DNA from: Polyangium mundeleinium
Lineage (GTDB): Bacteria > Myxococcota_A > Polyangia > Polyangiales > Polyangiaceae
Direction: 5' to 3'
Assembly (NCBI RefSeq): GCF_028369105.1
Contig: NZ_JAQNDO010000001.1
Span: 5,362,501-5,426,500, forward strand
Length of the DNA stretch: 64,000 nucleotides
The notes under the pieces are model-generated. The model had not been told where the DNA came from. It worked only from the letters and a program-made list of their open reading frames with translations, and searched no databases. Positions within the stretch are counted from its first letter, which is position 1, and each line of letters begins with the position of its first letter. A program made the translations under genes and the position numbers. This document shows positions 33,301 to 41,126 of this stretch, piece by piece.

Positions 33301-34599
33301 ATGGCCACTTTTCCCAAAGGCCCTACCAACAACTTCCTGGTGAACGTGCAGGGGATCATGGACCCGATCGGCTACACGCTGCGCCTGCGCGAGCGTTATG
33401 GCGATCCGATGTCGCTCCCGAAGATGGACGGCAAACCGGGGCTGGCCACTGGCAGTGTGGAGGGGCTGCGCTCCGTGTTCGCGGTGCCGCCGGAGGCCCT
33501 TGACCAGATGCTGGCCAAGAACTTCAGCGCGTTGTTCGGGGAGTCGTCGCTGTTCGTGCTCTCGGGTGCGCGGCACACGGCTATGCGCAAGCTGCTCATG
33601 CCGCCGTTTCATGGGCAGCGCATGCGCCTGTATGGGAAGCAGATCTGCGACCTCGCCCTGCAGCACTCCCGGGACTTCAAGCCGGGTCAGCAGCTCGTGG
33701 CGCAGGACCTCATGCACACGATCTCGCTGCAGACGATCATCCACATCGTGTTCGGAGTCACTGCGCCGGAGGAAGCGGCGCGCCTCGAGAAGCTGCTCGA
33801 GTCGCTGCGCAAGAGCTTGTCCTTGGGCCTGACCGTCACCCTCGTGATTCCCTGGCTGCGCCGGGAGTTTGGGGGGTTCGGCCCGTGGGCGCACTGGCAG
33901 CGCGTGACCCAGGACCTGCGAAGCTTCCTCGATCCGGAGCTAGCCCGCCGCCGAGCCGACCCTGCCGAGCGCACCGATATCCTGAGTTTGCTCCTGAAAG
34001 CCCGCCAGGAAGACGGGACGGAGCTCAACGACCAGCAGATCTTCGAGCAGCTACATACGCTGCTCTTCGCGGGGCACAGCACGACGGCGGGCGCGCTCTC
34101 CTGGGCGCTCTCTTTTCTCGGACACGCGCCAGCCGTCTTGCGCCGGCTGCAGGACGAGCTGACGGCGCTGGGCGCGGATCCGGAGCCCGAGGCGCTGGCC
34201 AAGGCGCCATATCTGGAAGCGGTGTGCAACGAGACGCTGCGCCTGCGCCCGCCGAGCCCGGGGGTGGGGCGCAAGCTGAATACGCCCATGCGAATCGCGG
34301 GCTACGATTTGCCGGCCGGAGCAGGCGTGTTCGCGCAAATCATCTGGGCCCACCACGATCCCGCGGTATTTCCGGAGTCGGAAGTGTTTCGTCCCGAGCG
34401 ATTCCTGGAGCGAACCTATTCCCCCTTCGAATTCCTGCCGTTTGGCGGCGGGAATCGGCGCTGCATCGGGGCCGCCTTTGCGCTGTACGAGATGAAGCTC
34501 GTCCTGGGCACGCTGCTGCGGCGCTACAGCTTCGAGCTCGTGTCAAGAAGCCAGTGCGGGTGGGGCTGCAGGGTCTGCCCGGCGCTCCGGTGCGCGTGA
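33301..34599 (+). CDS. Cytochrome P450 with frameshifted C-terminus
   Basis: The 432-aa reading frame starts at ATG 33301. It carries the I-helix A-G-H-S-T-T (257-262), E-T-L-R (E311, R314) and the heme loop F-G-G-G-N-R-R-C-I-G with the Cys ligand C388. It is a soluble bacterial class monooxygenase related to CYP110/CYP120-like enzymes in overall pattern. After about residue 414 (34543) the frame becomes unlike a P450. A one-base-shifted frame continues K-K-P-V-R-V-G-L-Q-G-L-P-G-A-P-V-R-V-I-V-R and stops at 34610. So a base appears missing, by mutation or sequencing error. All heme and O2 motifs lie before it. Confidence 0.8.
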   Translation: MATFPKGPTNNFLVNVQGIMDPIGYTLRLRERYGDPMSLPKMDGKPGLATGSVEGLRSVFAVPPEALDQMLAKNFSALFGESSLFVLSGARHTAMRKLLMPPFHGQRMRLYGKQICDLALQHSRDFKPGQQLVAQDLMHTISLQTIIHIVFGVTAPEEAARLEKLLESLRKSLSLGLTVTLVIPWLRREFGGFGPWAHWQRVTQDLRSFLDPELARRRADPAERTDILSLLLKARQEDGTELNDQQIFEQLHTLLFAGHSTTAGALSWALSFLGHAPAVLRRLQDELTALGADPEPEALAKAPYLEAVCNETLRLRPPSPGVGRKLNTPMRIAGYDLPAGAGVFAQIIWAHHDPAVFPESEVFRPERFLERTYSPFEFLPFGGGNRRCIGAAFALYEMKLVLGTLLRRYSFELVSRSQCGWGCRVCPALRCA

Positions 34600-34710
34600 T
34601 CGTCCGTTGATTCCTGCCCAGCGATAACGACCCGCCCATTGTGGCGCTCAGCCACATCTGAGGCGGGCGGAAGCGGCGGCGGAGGCGGAAGCGGGAGCGG
34701 GGGCGGTAAC

Positions 34711-34742
34711 GGGAGCGGATTCGGGAGCGGGAGCGGATTCGG
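34711..34742. repeat. 32-bp direct repeat, right copy
   Basis: This is the partner of 33066-33097, offset exactly 1645 bp, within the Ala/Pro-coding linker of the split gene. Confidence 0.8.
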
Positions 34743-35013
34743 GAGCGGGCGCAGACGCGGCCGCGGGGACGCGTGCGATGGCGGCAGCGCGTGGGGGCGT
34801 GGGGGCGGAGGCGGGCGCCGTCGTGGGCGTGGGCGTGGGCGCGGGCGCCGCGGGCTCGATATCGATCGTCGTATCCGCCTCGACGGATGGCGGTGGCGGA
34901 GGCGGAGCGGGGGGCGCAAGCGGCGATTCGCGGGGCGACAGCCTCCAAAGCAGGAGGTGCGCGAGGAGCGCGATGGCGATCGCCGAAGTCTCACGACGTC
35001 GATCGTTCTCCAT
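34711..35013 (-). pseudogene. Split TonB-like gene, N-terminal fragment
   Basis: ATG 35013 opens a protein with the TonB-like layout: basic N-terminus M-E-N-D-R-R-R-E-T, one hydrophobic helix (A-I-A-I-A-L-L-A-H-L-L-L-W), then a long Pro/Ala linker (P-P-P-P-P-P, A-P-T-P-T-P-T, P-E-S-A-P-A). The frame runs on to 34648 as low-complexity Ala/Ser/Pro and ends there, with no C-terminal domain. The missing domain lies at 32739-33097. The intact protein would span the periplasm from an inner-membrane anchor. Confidence 0.65.
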
Positions 35014-35116
35014 GGTCAGCGCCTAGCATTGGCCTTCGGGCGGTGCGGTCGGCCCAACCTTGCGAGAAGCTATCGCGCTGATCCTCGGTTTCCCTTCCAT
35101 CGCGGTCTCCATCGCT

Positions 35117-35412
35117 CCAAACGTCCCAACCCCCACACCGTCACGCGAGGGTCTCCAAACGTCTCAACCGCCACGCGTCACCGTCACGCGAGGGTCTCCA
35201 AACGTCTCAACCGCCACGCGTCACCGTCACGCGAGGGTCTCCAAACGTCCCAACGCCTACGCGTCACCGTCTCTCGAGGGTCTCCAAACGTTCCAACCCC
35301 CCCACGTCATCGTTGCTCGTCGGCGTCCGAACATTCAAACACCCGCGCGTCACCGTCACCCGCGTCCCCTTGAACGTTCGAACACCCGCGTGCGCCCGAA
35401 ACCTGCGCCCAG
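35117..35412. repeat. 43-bp-period tandem repeat array B
   Basis: The CCAAACGT(C/T) marker recurs at 35117, 35155, 35198, 35241 and 35284, with degenerate copies at 35327 and 35370. All steps are 43 bp except the first (38). Units also share CACGCGTCACCGTCACGCG. The sequence is unrelated to array A but has the same period. It lies upstream of both divergent genes, the split TonB-like gene and the phosphoribosyltransferase-like gene, in the 669-bp gap 35014-35682. The rest of the gap holds repeat half-copy 5. Confidence 0.85.
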
Positions 35413-35472
35413 GACGACGACCACGAGGCCGGGTTCCGCGGACGTCCTCCCAAGAACCGGCAGCGCTGCCGC

Positions 35473-35618
35473 CTTGGCTGGCAGGATCATCGCCGGCCTT
35501 GACCCAGGCTGTTCGATGAACTGCGCATCGCGCAGTTCATCGAGCTTGGGTCCAGCCCCTGGCTGGTCCGGGTCCAGGGGTGGACAACCCCTGGTCGGGG
35601 CCCGGGGTGAAACCCCGG
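35473..35618. repeat. Multi-hairpin element, half copy 5
   Basis: Only one half is present: part of the central region, then the 13-bp-arm hairpin CGATGAACTGCGC with loop ATC (35514-35542), CCAGCC-CCT-GGCTGG, an AGGGGT...ACCCCT hairpin and CCGGGGT-GAA-ACCCCGG (35602-35618). It ends 64 bp before the ATG of the next gene. Confidence 0.8.
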
Positions 35619-35682
35619 CGCGGCGCCCCTGCCTCGTCCCCCTTCTCGGTTTGTCGTGATCGGGGTAGGCTCCCTCGAAGCA

Positions 35683-36801
35683 ATGTTCGACGAAGACAAG
35701 CTCCGCGCCTTCGGCCGCCTCGTGGTCAAGCTTCAGCAGCGCGAGGATCTTACCCGGGGTGAGGTGCGCGAGGCTTACCGGCAGATCTGGCGCAACGAGC
35801 AGCCCGAGCTCCACCAGGGCGCCTTCATCGCTGCCCTCCGCGCCAAGGGGGAGTCCCAGGCCGAGCTCACCGGCGTCGTCGAGGCCTTCCAGGACGAGTG
35901 GCGCCTCTGGTTCCCCCACACCGTCCGCTCCCCGGAACCGCCCCTCAGCATCGCCGGCGTCGGCATGGACACCCTGAAGACCGTCAACGTCTCCAGCGGC
36001 GCTGCCGTCCTCGCCGCCGCCTGCGGCCTCTACGTCCACAAACCCGGTGCTCCTGCCCTCACCGGGGTCAGCGGCGCGGCTGACATGTTTGCTCATTGGG
36101 GCGTCGACCTCGATGCCCCCGGGGAGGCCCAGGTCAAGAGCACCGAGACTTGCCGCCTCGGCTTTACCTCCGTCGTGGGCCGCGCCTTCATGACGAGCGG
36201 CTTTGCCCGCGTGATCAGCCAGATCCGCATCGGCACCTCCTTCCACATCGGCGGCCCCCTCGTCCGCCACGTCGGCGAGCGCCACAAGATTGCCGGCGTC
36301 CCCGAGCCCCGCCTCGTTCGCATCGTCTGCGAGGTCATGCGGGATCTCGGCTACGAGCGCGCCCTCGTCCCCTGCGCCGAGTCCACGGCCCATCCCGGCC
36401 GCTACCTCGACGAGATTGGCAATGTCGGCCCCACGCACGTCGCCGAGCTGCTCCCCGGCGGCGAGATCCGCGAATACACGATCCGCCCCGAAGACGCCGG
36501 CCTGCGCGAGGCCCCCTTCGAAGCCATCGCCTCCCGCGGCACCGCCGAAGAGAACGCCCGCGTCCTCGCCCGCGCCCTCGCCGGCAAGCTCGAAGGCCCC
36601 ATCGTCGACGTGCTCCTCCTGAACGCCGCCGCCGGCCTGAAGCTGATGGGCAAGGCCGACTCGCTCACCACAGGCGTCGAGCAAGCGCGCCGCGCAATCC
36701 ACGAAGGCCGCGCGATCGCGCAGCTCCGCGCGCTGATCGAGGCCCAAAACCCGCAGCCCGCCGCAGGTCGCGCCAAGCTCGAAACTTTCCTCGCGGACTA
36801 A
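35683..36801 (+). CDS. Anthranilate phosphoribosyltransferase-like enzyme
   Basis: ATG 35683 is the chosen start; GTG 35656 is possible. The 372-aa product follows the TrpD fold: an N-terminal helical domain (L-T-R-G-E-V-R-E-A-Y), then G-V-G-M-D-T-L-K-T-V-N-V-S-S (TrpD: GTGGD...NxST), and Y-L-D-E-I-G-N-V-G-P-T-H-V-A-E-L with the metal-binding Asp-Glu. The TrpD KHGNR-type loop is replaced by V-H-K-P-G-A-P-A-L-T-G, so anthranilate is unlikely to be the acceptor. No other trp gene is nearby. The next gene, 86 bp downstream, encodes an NHLP-type protein, so this enzyme may phosphoribosylate an unusual acceptor in that pathway. Confidence 0.8.
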   Translation: MFDEDKLRAFGRLVVKLQQREDLTRGEVREAYRQIWRNEQPELHQGAFIAALRAKGESQAELTGVVEAFQDEWRLWFPHTVRSPEPPLSIAGVGMDTLKTVNVSSGAAVLAAACGLYVHKPGAPALTGVSGAADMFAHWGVDLDAPGEAQVKSTETCRLGFTSVVGRAFMTSGFARVISQIRIGTSFHIGGPLVRHVGERHKIAGVPEPRLVRIVCEVMRDLGYERALVPCAESTAHPGRYLDEIGNVGPTHVAELLPGGEIREYTIRPEDAGLREAPFEAIASRGTAEENARVLARALAGKLEGPIVDVLLLNAAAGLKLMGKADSLTTGVEQARRAIHEGRAIAQLRALIEAQNPQPAAGRAKLETFLAD

Positions 36802-36887
36802 AAGTCGCCGGAACCACGTGACGAGGCCCCCTCCGGTGGGTATCCTCGGCGCATTGCGTCGTCCGCCGTGAACGGGGAAGATTTCCG

Positions 36888-37193
36888 ATGACGAACAAGA
36901 CCACCTACACGAAACACATCGAGATGTCGGCCGACGAGATGGCAAACCTGGCCGTCTGGGACCGCGCCGTCCTCCGCGCCTGGCAGGACCCCGAGTTCCG
37001 CCAAAAGCTCATCGACGACCCGAACAAGGTCCTCTCCGATCTCGGCTTCAAGGTCCCCCCCGGCGTCGCCTTCGTGGTCGTGGAAAACACCGCCGAGCGC
37101 CGCCACATCGTCCTGCCCTCCGCCCCCTCCGGCGACGTCTCCGTCCTGCCGCTCGATACGTCGCCGCTGCACGACTACGACCCCGGGTTCTGA
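36888..37193 (+). CDS. NHLP-type (nitrile hydratase leader-like) RiPP precursor candidate
   Basis: The 101-aa product starts at ATG 36888. Residues ~24-72 match the NHLP leader pattern: a W-D-R-A-V-L-R-A-W helix, D-P-E-F-R-Q-K-L-I-D-D-P-N-K-V-L-S-D-L-G, then F-K-V-P-P-G-V-A-F-V-V-V-E-N-T and I-V-L-P. In NHLP peptides this degenerate nitrile-hydratase-alpha leader directs modification of a C-terminal core. Here the tail is 25 residues (S-A-P-S-G-D-V-S-V-L-P-L-D-T and S-P-L-H-D-Y-D-P-G-F) without the usual double-Gly cleavage site. So it may be a precursor or a carrier-like substrate. Repeat copy 6 begins 2 bp after its stop. Confidence 0.65.
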   Translation: MTNKTTYTKHIEMSADEMANLAVWDRAVLRAWQDPEFRQKLIDDPNKVLSDLGFKVPPGVAFVVVENTAERRHIVLPSAPSGDVSVLPLDTSPLHDYDPGF

Positions 37194-37194
37194 G

Positions 37195-37497
37195 CCGGGG
37201 TTTCACCCCGGACCCCGACCAGGGGTTGTCCACCCCTGGACCCGGACCAGCCAGGGGCTGGACCCAAGCTCGATGAACTGCGCGATGCGCAGTTCATCGA
37301 ACAGGCCCGGTCAAGACCGGCGACGACCCTGCCAACCAAGACAGCCGCGCTGTGGGTTCTGCTGGCGACCTGGGTTCTTCGTCGGCCTGTTTGAAAAACT
37401 GCGCGGAGCGCAGTTTTTCAACCCTGGGTCCAGCCCCTGGCTGGTCCGGGGTCGAGGGGGCGGACAGCCCCCCGCGGGGTCCGGGGCGGCGCCCCGG
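37195..37497. repeat. Multi-hairpin inverted-repeat element, copy 6
   Basis: This fills the 314-bp gap between convergent genes. Hairpins are CCGGGGT-TTC-ACCCCGG (37195-37211), CCAGGGGT-TGTCC-ACCCCTGG (37219-37239), CCAGCC-AGG-GGCTGG, 37271-37299 (arm CGATGAACTGCGC, loop GAT), 37391-37421 (arm TTGAAAAACTGCGC, loop GGA) and CCGGGGC-GGC-GCCCCGG (37481-37497). Its position directly after a stop codon suits a terminator-like role. Confidence 0.85.
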
Positions 37498-37507
37498 CGC
37501 GACGAGG

Positions 37508-39277
37508 TTACCGTCGCCGCGTGACGAGCTCGATGAGGCGCGTCACGTCGGGGACGCCGAGGCCTGTTGCTGGGTCCCAGCCGGGGCCGGCTGAGTAGCC
37601 TGACAGTCGGTGGATGACGGCCTTGCCGTGCGCGTTGAGCACGTTCATGGCCACGTCCGTGCTCCCCTCGGAGATCTCGCGGAAGGGTGCTGGGTTTTCC
37701 TTCCGGAGTGCGTAGAGCATCGGGTTGATGAAGCCCACGCGGCCGAGGCCTGCTGCGCGCCGTGCTTGGTTCATGAGCGCCACGATCGCTGCCCAGATCG
37801 GCGCTGCCACGCTGGTGCCGCCGGCGTAGTCGACCCACTGCCCACACGCGACCGCCTGGTAGCCTTGCATCGTGAGCGGCTGGTTCGACGCGCGTTGCAC
37901 CGCCGAGCCCGAGGCCATGAGCGCGACGTCCGGGAAGCCGCGGCCGTACGGCACGACCGCTGGCTCGCCCTCGCCACGCGCGTACCAGCCCTTCAGCGTG
38001 TCGCTTTGCCATTTCGGGATGGGCACCTCGCGGCTGAACCCGCCGCTCGACGCGAGTCGCACGAAATGAAGCACCCGCCCGAGCCCGGGCGGCGGCGGCC
38101 CGCTCCACGCGATCTCCGTGAGTGGCGCCCGACCCGTGATCATCGTGCCCCCGACCGAGAGCACGCGCTCCTCCACCGCCGGAAACACCCCGTGTGGCCA
38201 GGGTGCGTCCCCGACGTACCTCCCGTCCTTGATCGTGCGCGGCACGCCGTCGAATGCGCCCCAGTCGCCCGCCGCGCTGATCACCGTGACGCCGATGGCT
38301 GCGGCCTGGTCGAGCAGGCCGCTCACGACGCGGCGCCCGTGCACGCGGTAGTAGCTGCGCTCGGGCGTGATCCAGCTCGTCGAGACGATCGTCGGCATGT
38401 TCTCGCGGTCGCCGATGACCTTGAGCAGGAACGTCACCCATGGGTCGGCGATCACCATCGGATCGACGAAGTACACGAGGATCCGCGCGCCCGGCGCCAT
38501 CGCGCCCACCCACTCGACGGTCATCGCGACCTCGAGCGTGTAGAGCTTGTTCGCGCTCGTCACCTTCGAGGGCCGGGATCCCACGTGGTACGTCTTGATC
38601 TCCGGCGGATGCGGGATCCCGTGGGCGTCCCAGAACGCGTGGAGATCACTCTCTTCGAGCGCGCCGCCGAGCATGAGCAGCGCGATCGTCTCGCCCGACC
38701 CGTCGAGCTCGGTCGCCTTGGGGAAGCGGTAGATCGCGCGGACGTCCGCGGGGGTCAGGCCAAAGCCAGGCTCGGGGCGGCTCTCGCGCGCGCCTTCGAG
38801 CGTGGGGAACTGCATCGGGTGCTCGGCGCCCGCGTCCGCGACCATCGTGCTGCGCGCGCGGTTGCCGCTCTGCCGGACCTTCACGGACTGCACGTACTGC
38901 GCGATCTGCCGCGGGATCGGCCATTCCATGGGCGTGAGCGCGCGCTCGTCCTTCTCCTTGTCGTCGAGCCAGCGCCGGCACTCGGCGCCGAACGTGCGGC
39001 CCACGGCCTCCTTCGTGGTCTTCACGAAGATCGTTTGTCCCGACACGCTGCGCACGTCCATGTGCGGCATGCCGTGCTCTTCGAGCCACGCGAGCACGGC
39101 GCGGCGCTCGTCCGAGGGCAGCGTCACGAACTTGCGCAGCTCCTCGCGCTCGAGGTGCTGCGCGCGCTTGTTGTCGTCCGGGTGGCTCGCCGCCTCCGCC
39201 GCGCGCCGGATCGACTCCCGATCATGCTCGTGAAGGACGAACACGAGCGTCAGCTCGTCGTTTCCGTAGGCGGTCAA
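37508..39277 (-). CDS. Sedolisin-like (S53) protein lacking catalytic Asp
   Basis: The start is TTG 39277, overlapping the halogenase-like stop (TTGA). The 589-aa product has a pro-kumamolisin-like N-terminal domain (~1-160) and an S53 catalytic domain. The nucleophile Ser is present in G-G-T-S-V-A-A-P-I-W (S489), as is the Ca-site-like G-W-D-P-A-T-G-L-G-V-P. The Glu/Asp segment reads T-L-E-V-A-M-T-V-E-W-V-G-A-M-A-P-G-A: the Glu (E249) is kept, but the position of the catalytic Asp is Thr (T253). There is no obvious signal peptide. It may be an inactive or altered peptidase, perhaps for leader binding. The halogenase-like gene is co-translated. Confidence 0.75.
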   Translation of the reverse strand: MTAYGNDELTLVFVLHEHDRESIRRAAEAASHPDDNKRAQHLEREELRKFVTLPSDERRAVLAWLEEHGMPHMDVRSVSGQTIFVKTTKEAVGRTFGAECRRWLDDKEKDERALTPMEWPIPRQIAQYVQSVKVRQSGNRARSTMVADAGAEHPMQFPTLEGARESRPEPGFGLTPADVRAIYRFPKATELDGSGETIALLMLGGALEESDLHAFWDAHGIPHPPEIKTYHVGSRPSKVTSANKLYTLEVAMTVEWVGAMAPGARILVYFVDPMVIADPWVTFLLKVIGDRENMPTIVSTSWITPERSYYRVHGRRVVSGLLDQAAAIGVTVISAAGDWGAFDGVPRTIKDGRYVGDAPWPHGVFPAVEERVLSVGGTMITGRAPLTEIAWSGPPPPGLGRVLHFVRLASSGGFSREVPIPKWQSDTLKGWYARGEGEPAVVPYGRGFPDVALMASGSAVQRASNQPLTMQGYQAVACGQWVDYAGGTSVAAPIWAAIVALMNQARRAAGLGRVGFINPMLYALRKENPAPFREISEGSTDVAMNVLNAHGKAVIHRLSGYSAGPGWDPATGLGVPDVTRLIELVTRRR

Positions 39278-41064
39278 GCCGTGGCCCCCGGCGCGAGCTT
39301 CACGAACCCTTTTTTCGCGGCGGCGCGGACGACGGAGAGCGTCGCGGCGCGGATCGCCTCGGGCGAGGCGTACCCCGCGGGCAAGAGGCGCGGGGCCTCG
39401 GCGAGCAGCGACGCGACGTCGTGGTGGCGCCCCATCGCCTCGACGACGGGCCCGAGCGCAGGCGCGATCTTGCTCGGCGCCGCGTGCGTGCGATGCGTGA
39501 AGTCGGCGTCGTCGCTGACGAGATCGTAGAAGACGTCGAGCTGGCCCGTCGGTTTGCCCTCGGTCGCCATGGGCTCGGTGCGCAGCGCCAGCCGGAAGCG
39601 CGCGAGGTGCTCGATCGCCTGCTTCGGCAGCGCCTCCGGCGGCGGCAGCCCGTCCTCGTAGAAGACGTTGTACACGTCGCCCTGGAGGCCCGTGATGCCC
39701 GCGACGAGCGGGATCACCGTGTCGTCCGTGACCGCGCGGAGCGTCGGGAAGAACCCGGCGCTCGCCATGGTGAAGGCCTGCCGATCGTCGACCGCGAGCT
39801 TGCCCGAGGCGTTCACGAGCGTCTGCGCCTCCCACCACCACGAGGGCGCCGCGCGGTTGTTGCCGTAGAAGTAACGCGCGAGCCGGAGGAACGAGCCTGC
39901 CTCGCCGCGGATGTAGTCGGCGTAGGCGCGCCAGAGCGCGTCCTCGGGCAGGTCTCGCCGCGCGCGGGCCGTGCGGTACGTGTACGCTGCGCGATGGCCA
40001 CTCTGCATCGCGAGCGTCACGCCCGACGAGAGGATCGGATCGACGAAGATCGCCGCGTCTCCGGCCGTGGCCCAGCCCGGTCCCGTGGGGCTCTTCGCCC
40101 ACGACGACCAGTCGCGGGTCACCGAGATGCGCTTGCCGCCGCCGATGAAGTCGTCGCGGTTCGTCGCGCGCGAGAGCAGGCCCCGCACCTCGGGGCAGCC
40201 CTGGATCGTCTCGTGGTAAAACGACTCGGGATCCTGGCTCTGGAGCGCGTCCTTGAAGTGCGCCGTGTTCGTCACGACGCCGACGCTGATGAGGTCTTGC
40301 GCGACGGGGATGTACCAGATCCAGCCTTTGTCGACCGAGCAGATGAACACGTTCGTCCGGTCGCGCGTGCCCCGGTAGAGGATCTTCCACTCGGCCCCGG
40401 ACCAGTAGCCGTAGACCGCGTAGTTGTTCATGTGCGGATCGAAGACGCGGCCCCCCGGCGTGAAGCGCGTGCCTTGCCCGCTCGCGTCGAGGATGAACGA
40501 GGTCTCGATCGTGCCCTCGCGGCCCTGATCATCCTCCCAGTCGACGCCCGTGACGCGGCCGTGTTCGTCCTTGTGGATCGTCTTGCCGCGTGTCCCCTCG
40601 CGCACGTCGGCGCCGAAGTCCCGCGCGCGGTTCATGATCATGTGGTCGAACTCGGCGCGCCGGACGTTGAAGGCGTTGAACGTCTCGTCGCGCTCTTCGG
40701 GGCGGCGGAGGAGCTTCGAAAAATCCTGGCCGAGGACGTTCAGCACCTCGGCGCCCTCGTGGACGCGGACGTCGCCGAGCTTGAGGTAGTCGGCGTCCCA
40801 GGGCGTCCGATCGCGGCCCCACACGAACGTGATGCCCATCTTGCGGATGAACCCCGCGCGTCCGAGATCGTCGTAGATCCCGAGATCCCGGAGGACCGGG
40901 TTCAGCGCGGGGATGAGGGACTCGCCGATGTGGTACCGCGGGAAGCGCGCCTTCTCGAGGACCGTGACCGAGAGGTTCGGCTCGTACTTCTTGAGGATGG
41001 CGGCGAAGGTGCTGCCTGCAGGACCCCCGCCGAGGACGACCACGTCGCGACGCTCGATGCCCAT
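39274..41064 (-). CDS. Flavin-dependent halogenase-family oxidoreductase
   Basis: The 596-aa product starts at ATG 41064. It has the FAD motif V-V-L-G-G-G-P-A-G-S-T at ~9-19, F-P-R-Y-H-I-G-E-S-L-I-P, and W-I-W-Y-I-P, which fits the WxWxIP signature of flavin-dependent halogenases. A second flavin block reads G-D-A-A-I-F-V-D-P-I-L-S-S-G-V. The C-terminal ~200 residues extend beyond the usual core. Such enzymes chlorinate or brominate aromatic rings; related ones are oxidases. Coupling to a sedolisin-like protein and an NHLP peptide nearby suggests a peptide substrate. The catalytic Lys needs an alignment to confirm. Confidence 0.8.
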   Translation of the reverse strand: MGIERRDVVVLGGGPAGSTFAAILKKYEPNLSVTVLEKARFPRYHIGESLIPALNPVLRDLGIYDDLGRAGFIRKMGITFVWGRDRTPWDADYLKLGDVRVHEGAEVLNVLGQDFSKLLRRPEERDETFNAFNVRRAEFDHMIMNRARDFGADVREGTRGKTIHKDEHGRVTGVDWEDDQGREGTIETSFILDASGQGTRFTPGGRVFDPHMNNYAVYGYWSGAEWKILYRGTRDRTNVFICSVDKGWIWYIPVAQDLISVGVVTNTAHFKDALQSQDPESFYHETIQGCPEVRGLLSRATNRDDFIGGGKRISVTRDWSSWAKSPTGPGWATAGDAAIFVDPILSSGVTLAMQSGHRAAYTYRTARARRDLPEDALWRAYADYIRGEAGSFLRLARYFYGNNRAAPSWWWEAQTLVNASGKLAVDDRQAFTMASAGFFPTLRAVTDDTVIPLVAGITGLQGDVYNVFYEDGLPPPEALPKQAIEHLARFRLALRTEPMATEGKPTGQLDVFYDLVSDDADFTHRTHAAPSKIAPALGPVVEAMGRHHDVASLLAEAPRLLPAGYASPEAIRAATLSVVRAAAKKGFVKLAPGATA

Positions 41065-41126
41065 GATGCGAGGTCGATTATCACGCGGCGCGCACGCCTG
41101 GAAGCCTCGCGCCCGATGGGGTATCC

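Larger units (their letters stand above)
33098..34742 (+). mobile_element. 1645-bp inserted segment carrying a cytochrome P450
   Basis: This segment lies between the two halves of the TonB-like gene and carries one copy of the 32-bp repeat at its right end. Deleting exactly one repeat copy plus the insert restores the host reading frame (1645 = 1 mod 3, compensating the observed frame difference). It contains a promoter-like sequence, a P450 gene and a small hairpin (TGTGGC-GCTCA-GCCACA) after it. I find no transposase or terminal inverted repeats, so the mechanism could be repeat-mediated recombination. Confidence 0.6.
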
